From assembly GCA_024734555.1 (NCBI GenBank), contig JANPWX010000247.1, positions 1,369,239-1,433,238 on the forward strand: 64,000 nucleotides of DNA, written 5' to 3'. Positions 61,117 to 64,000 of the stretch are shown piece after piece (position 1 is the first letter of the stretch; every line of letters begins with the position of its first letter). The position numbers were made by a program, and so were the translations under genes. The notes beneath the pieces were generated by a model. The model saw only the letters and a list, made by a program, of their open reading frames with translations. It searched no databases and was not told where the DNA came from. The stretch is from Trochalopteron elliotii (Eukaryota; Chordata; Aves; Passeriformes; Leiothrichidae).

Positions 61117-63420
61117 TCATAATACCAGCAAAGAAAGATGTTCCCAGCGGAGACGGAGATTGAGGGGGGAGATGAGCCCGTGAGCCCATGACCCTTGCTG
61201 TGCTTGTGTGCTTGATATCTTGTGGGAAATTTTCAGGGATTCCAATCTAGAGTAGGATAAGAGATAAAGGAGTATAGGGAGATGGCTGGAAATCCTCATT
61301 AAATAAGATACTGCAACATCTGCAGTTGGTATTCTGAAATCTGAGTGGAAAGATTAGACTGTTGTATATTAGCCCACAAGGCTAAAGTGCAGCTCTGCAC
61401 TGTTGGAACTTCTAATCAGCCGTCAGTACGGCAAGTACTTTGGTCTTTTATGTACAAACAGTTTCATCTGTCAGTGTTGCAAATCTTATGCTAAATGAAT
61501 TAGTATTATTGCTGGCTCAGAAATGGGGAAATCAACACCCTAATAAATTCGGGGGCTTGCCTGAGATTACAGTGAGTATTTAGTTACTTGATGGCCATAC
61601 ATTAGTTGTTCTGCTGCTGCTGTAACCTCTAAGCCAGCAGTTAATGTCCTCTCAATGGAGCTGCATGAGTCTGCTCCTTTCTTAAATTAGTTGTATTAGG
61701 TATTCCAGCAAAAAGTCCTAAGTTGGGGAACAGTCTTCCCTAGAGGGAAGATAGTAGTGTTTACCTTGTTGCTGATAGTTTAGTGCTCTGCAAGTCAGCA
61801 GCTCCAGTTGCTGTTGAGCTCAGGGATGAGTGGGAGCCAGTGAGAAGCTGCCCTGCACTGCTGCCTTTCATGGGGCACCTCAGCGGGGAGCGTCTGCCGG
61901 CCCTCCGACCCCGCGGGCCGTCTGTCCCCCTGCTCTCCTAACCTTCTCCGCCACCTGCTGCTGGCCCCTGGGCTTGATCATGCCGGCTTTTCTGCCTACA
62001 CAGCCAATGTCTCACAGTGGCCCTTCAATGCAATCTCTAGTGTACACTCTGGGGAAATTCCTACATGCCACGGGAAAACCAGAAAACTCTGAAACTGATC
62101 ATATTCCACCAATATTCATGGGGAATTTGGCTACTAATTCTGAACAGAACTGAGCTGAATAGGATGCATACATAATGTATTCAGGGTATAATTTTCTGTG
62201 CATACTACCCTGCATCTCATGAGGCTTCCCCTTTCTCACTTCAGAAATACTTCTCATTAGCTGAATTCTTCTTGGTAGTCTTTCAAGACACTTGACTTTT
62301 ACAAGTGATAATAAATGCAATAAATCTCCTTGCTTGCCAATAAAGAGGCATGTTGATTCACTCAGAAAAATGTCTGAAGCATTTGGAGTAAATTCAGGTG
62401 GGTGGAGTTATGACTTGATAATTTAGTTTGGGTTTGAAACCAAACGGCCATGAGATAAGAGCTGTGTAAACTAATGGTCTTGCTGTCTGTTGGAGAGTTA
62501 GGGCTGGTGGAGTCACAGGGCAGGATTCCCAGTGGGTAATGATGATACTCTGCTGCCTGATAGGTATTCTTCCCATTCTGCAATTCAGCTGCTGGTGTGT
62601 CTTCTTGAAAATATGCAAGAATGTGAAATAGCAGTTCACTGGGTAGGGGAGGGAAAGCTATCGGCAAAAGAAGTCTTAGCTAGTTATGACAGGAATTTCT
62701 AGTTCCAGAGAATCAATGAAATGCTTCTTATCCCTACACTTTGAGAATGAGGTGCTTGCCACTCTTATCTAAAACTGTGAATTTCCTGTGTCTTAAAGAG
62801 ATTAAAGGAGGTAACCCATCCATTGGGAAATAATGCAGAATTCCCTAAAGGTCTTGTGGCAGCTGTTCTAACTTCTCTAAATAAAACAGCTAAAATGTTT
62901 TCCTTCCTAGCTTAGTGACAATTTCTGTGTCCAGGGAGGACTGCACTGGGAAGGATACCTGTATTTCTGACTTAAGTGATATTGTTTATACATTTCTGCA
63001 GCAGGCATTTTCTATAGTGAAAGGAAAATTTATTTTAAAGTATGCTTAAATATGCAAGCGTTGTTTATCCAGAGCGGAAAATGTTTGATTTTTGTGGACC
63101 AGCTGTGAAACAGTTCCATGTACTTGTTTTGCGGGTAGACAGCCATACTTTAATTTTGTGCCGCAAATCATTGAAGCTACTTGAGATCTGGCATGTAACA
63201 TAAAAGAGACTGTACGTTCAGCTAGTGCTGTCTAGACTGGACAACTTCTTTATTTTTAAATCAAGTTAGTTCCCTTCAATTAATTCAAGTGATGGCAAAG
63301 GGTTTTTACTCAAGTTAATACTAGTTATGTCAGGGTGTGATAGCAGAGGAGAAAATGCACCATTTTTTCCTAATTGAGTCAAGCCTTCTTTTAAAGCAGA
63401 TTTCCTCCAGGAAATATTCA
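61117..63420. other. Unique DNA upstream of the CpG island
   Basis: No gene is recognised. A small CpG cluster, about eight CpGs in 50 bases, lies at about 61885-61930 and is about 1.5 kb from the main island. It could be an upstream regulatory patch. Remaining frames are short. Confidence 0.5.
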
Positions 63421-63422
63421 TT

Positions 63423-63448
63423 CCCCCCCCCCCCCCCCCCCCCCCCCC
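63423..63448. repeat. Run of 26 cytosines
   Basis: An uninterrupted C26 (G26 on the minus strand) stands about 20-30 bases from the start of the CpG-rich sequence. Such tracts can form G-quadruplexes or i-motifs and are hard to sequence, so the exact length is uncertain. Confidence 0.95.
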
Positions 63449-63469
63449 AGTTACTGCAGATTTCTGCAA

Positions 63470-64000
63470 CGCGGTTCTTTACTGTGGCACCGCACACCAC
63501 AGCAGTGGCCGTAGTTTCCCGATTCCCTGAGCCAGCGGCAGAGCCGCCGTGCGGGATCCCGCGCCTGTCGCTGTCCGCACACCCGCGCGGGGCCCGGCTC
63601 CCGCTCCCACAGCGGGGCAGGTGCCTGGCTCCGGCCGGCGGACTCGTGTGTGCCGCCGGGCCGGCAGCTTCGCCCGTTTTCGGCAGGAATTACCTGCCCA
63701 CTGGGAGGGTGTTTGAAAGATGCCTCCCCCGCTCCTCTTGCGGGAGAGGTAGAAGCAGGGCTCCGCTATGCTAAACCGTGGGATCCTGGGGCTCGTCGGT
63801 GCCTTCGGTGTCCACCGCGGTTTAGCCGGGGTCGGCCTGGCCGGGCGGGGGAAAGGAGACTCGCACAAGTGGGAGCGCCGCGGCTGCCGGTTCTCTGCGC
63901 ATCAGGACTTCCCGAGCGCCTCCCGCCCGACCTCGGACACCCGCCCGCCTCCGGCCGGCGCCGCCGGCCCGGCACGAACCTCGGGAAACAAACAGTGCCC
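63470..64000. promoter_or_regulatory. CpG island, probable promoter, open at right edge
   Basis: By eye the last 520 bases hold roughly 60 CpGs and are about two-thirds G+C, against CpG-poor DNA to the left. A GC box (GGGCGGGGG) lies at 63843-63851 and several CCCGCC words occur; no TATA box is obvious. This is the signature of a housekeeping- or developmental-type vertebrate promoter. On the plus strand an ATG at 63768 (G at -3) is open to the window end for 77 codons, starting MLNRGILGLVGAFGVHRGLA. On the minus strand frames of 129 and 69 codons also overlap, as expected in GC-rich DNA. Which strand is transcribed cannot be decided here. Confidence 0.8.

Noticed and set aside
63423..63448. 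Poly-proline/glycine stretch in translated frames
   Set aside because: It is only the translation of the C26 homopolymer.
1..64000. CRISPR array, prokaryotic operon, tRNA or rRNA genes
   Set aside because: No regularly spaced direct repeats, no ribosome binding site and frame series, and no tRNA or rRNA signature seen by eye. A tRNAscan or Rfam search would be decisive.

Overview
The window reads as nuclear DNA of a bird, probably a neoavian or passerine species. The case rests on its repeats. They include CR1 non-LTR retrotransposon copies of different ages, three solo LTRs of one retroviral family with 5-bp target duplications, and scattered ancient amniote repeat relics. There are no mammalian-type SINEs, and recognisable repeats cover only about 5-6% by eye. 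No bacterial or viral gene organisation is present: the long open frames are short, overlap on both strands and match nothing I know. I recognise no complete protein-coding gene.

Layout. From 1 to 14.5 kb there is unique AT-moderate sequence with one 5'-truncated CR1 on the minus strand (about 2513-3280) and two perfect hairpin-forming inverted repeats. From 14.5 to 15.6 kb two ancient repeat tails flank a GA microsatellite and a small CpG-rich patch with an RFX-type X-box, the best internal promoter candidate. From 18.7 to 20.5 kb lies a decayed CR1 reverse-transcriptase relic on the plus strand and a CR1 3' end on the minus strand. From 20.5 to 35.5 kb the sequence is unique with simple repeats, a G/T-only-like tract near 25.5 kb, and one leader-peptide-like ATG followed by a consensus splice donor near 30.7 kb. 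From 35.5 to 43.8 kb the sequence is AT-rich and looks like a conserved-noncoding landscape. It holds two palindromic MITE-like relics, a candidate terminal exon at 41.5 kb and a minus-strand 72-codon ORF predicted to encode a one-pass membrane micropeptide (42393-42611). From 43.8 to 54.3 kb it is mostly featureless, with an old CR1/L3-like 3' tail near 52.3 kb. From 54.3 to 61.1 kb three related solo LTRs lie in the same orientation. The last 530 bases form a CpG island preceded by a run of 26 cytosines, so a promoter or first exon probably begins at or beyond the right edge.

The window is best read as intergenic or long-intron DNA to the left of a CpG-island promoter. Functional links between the features are inference. 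The most useful leads are the micropeptide ORF, the X-box CpG patch, the LTR cluster and the right-edge CpG island.
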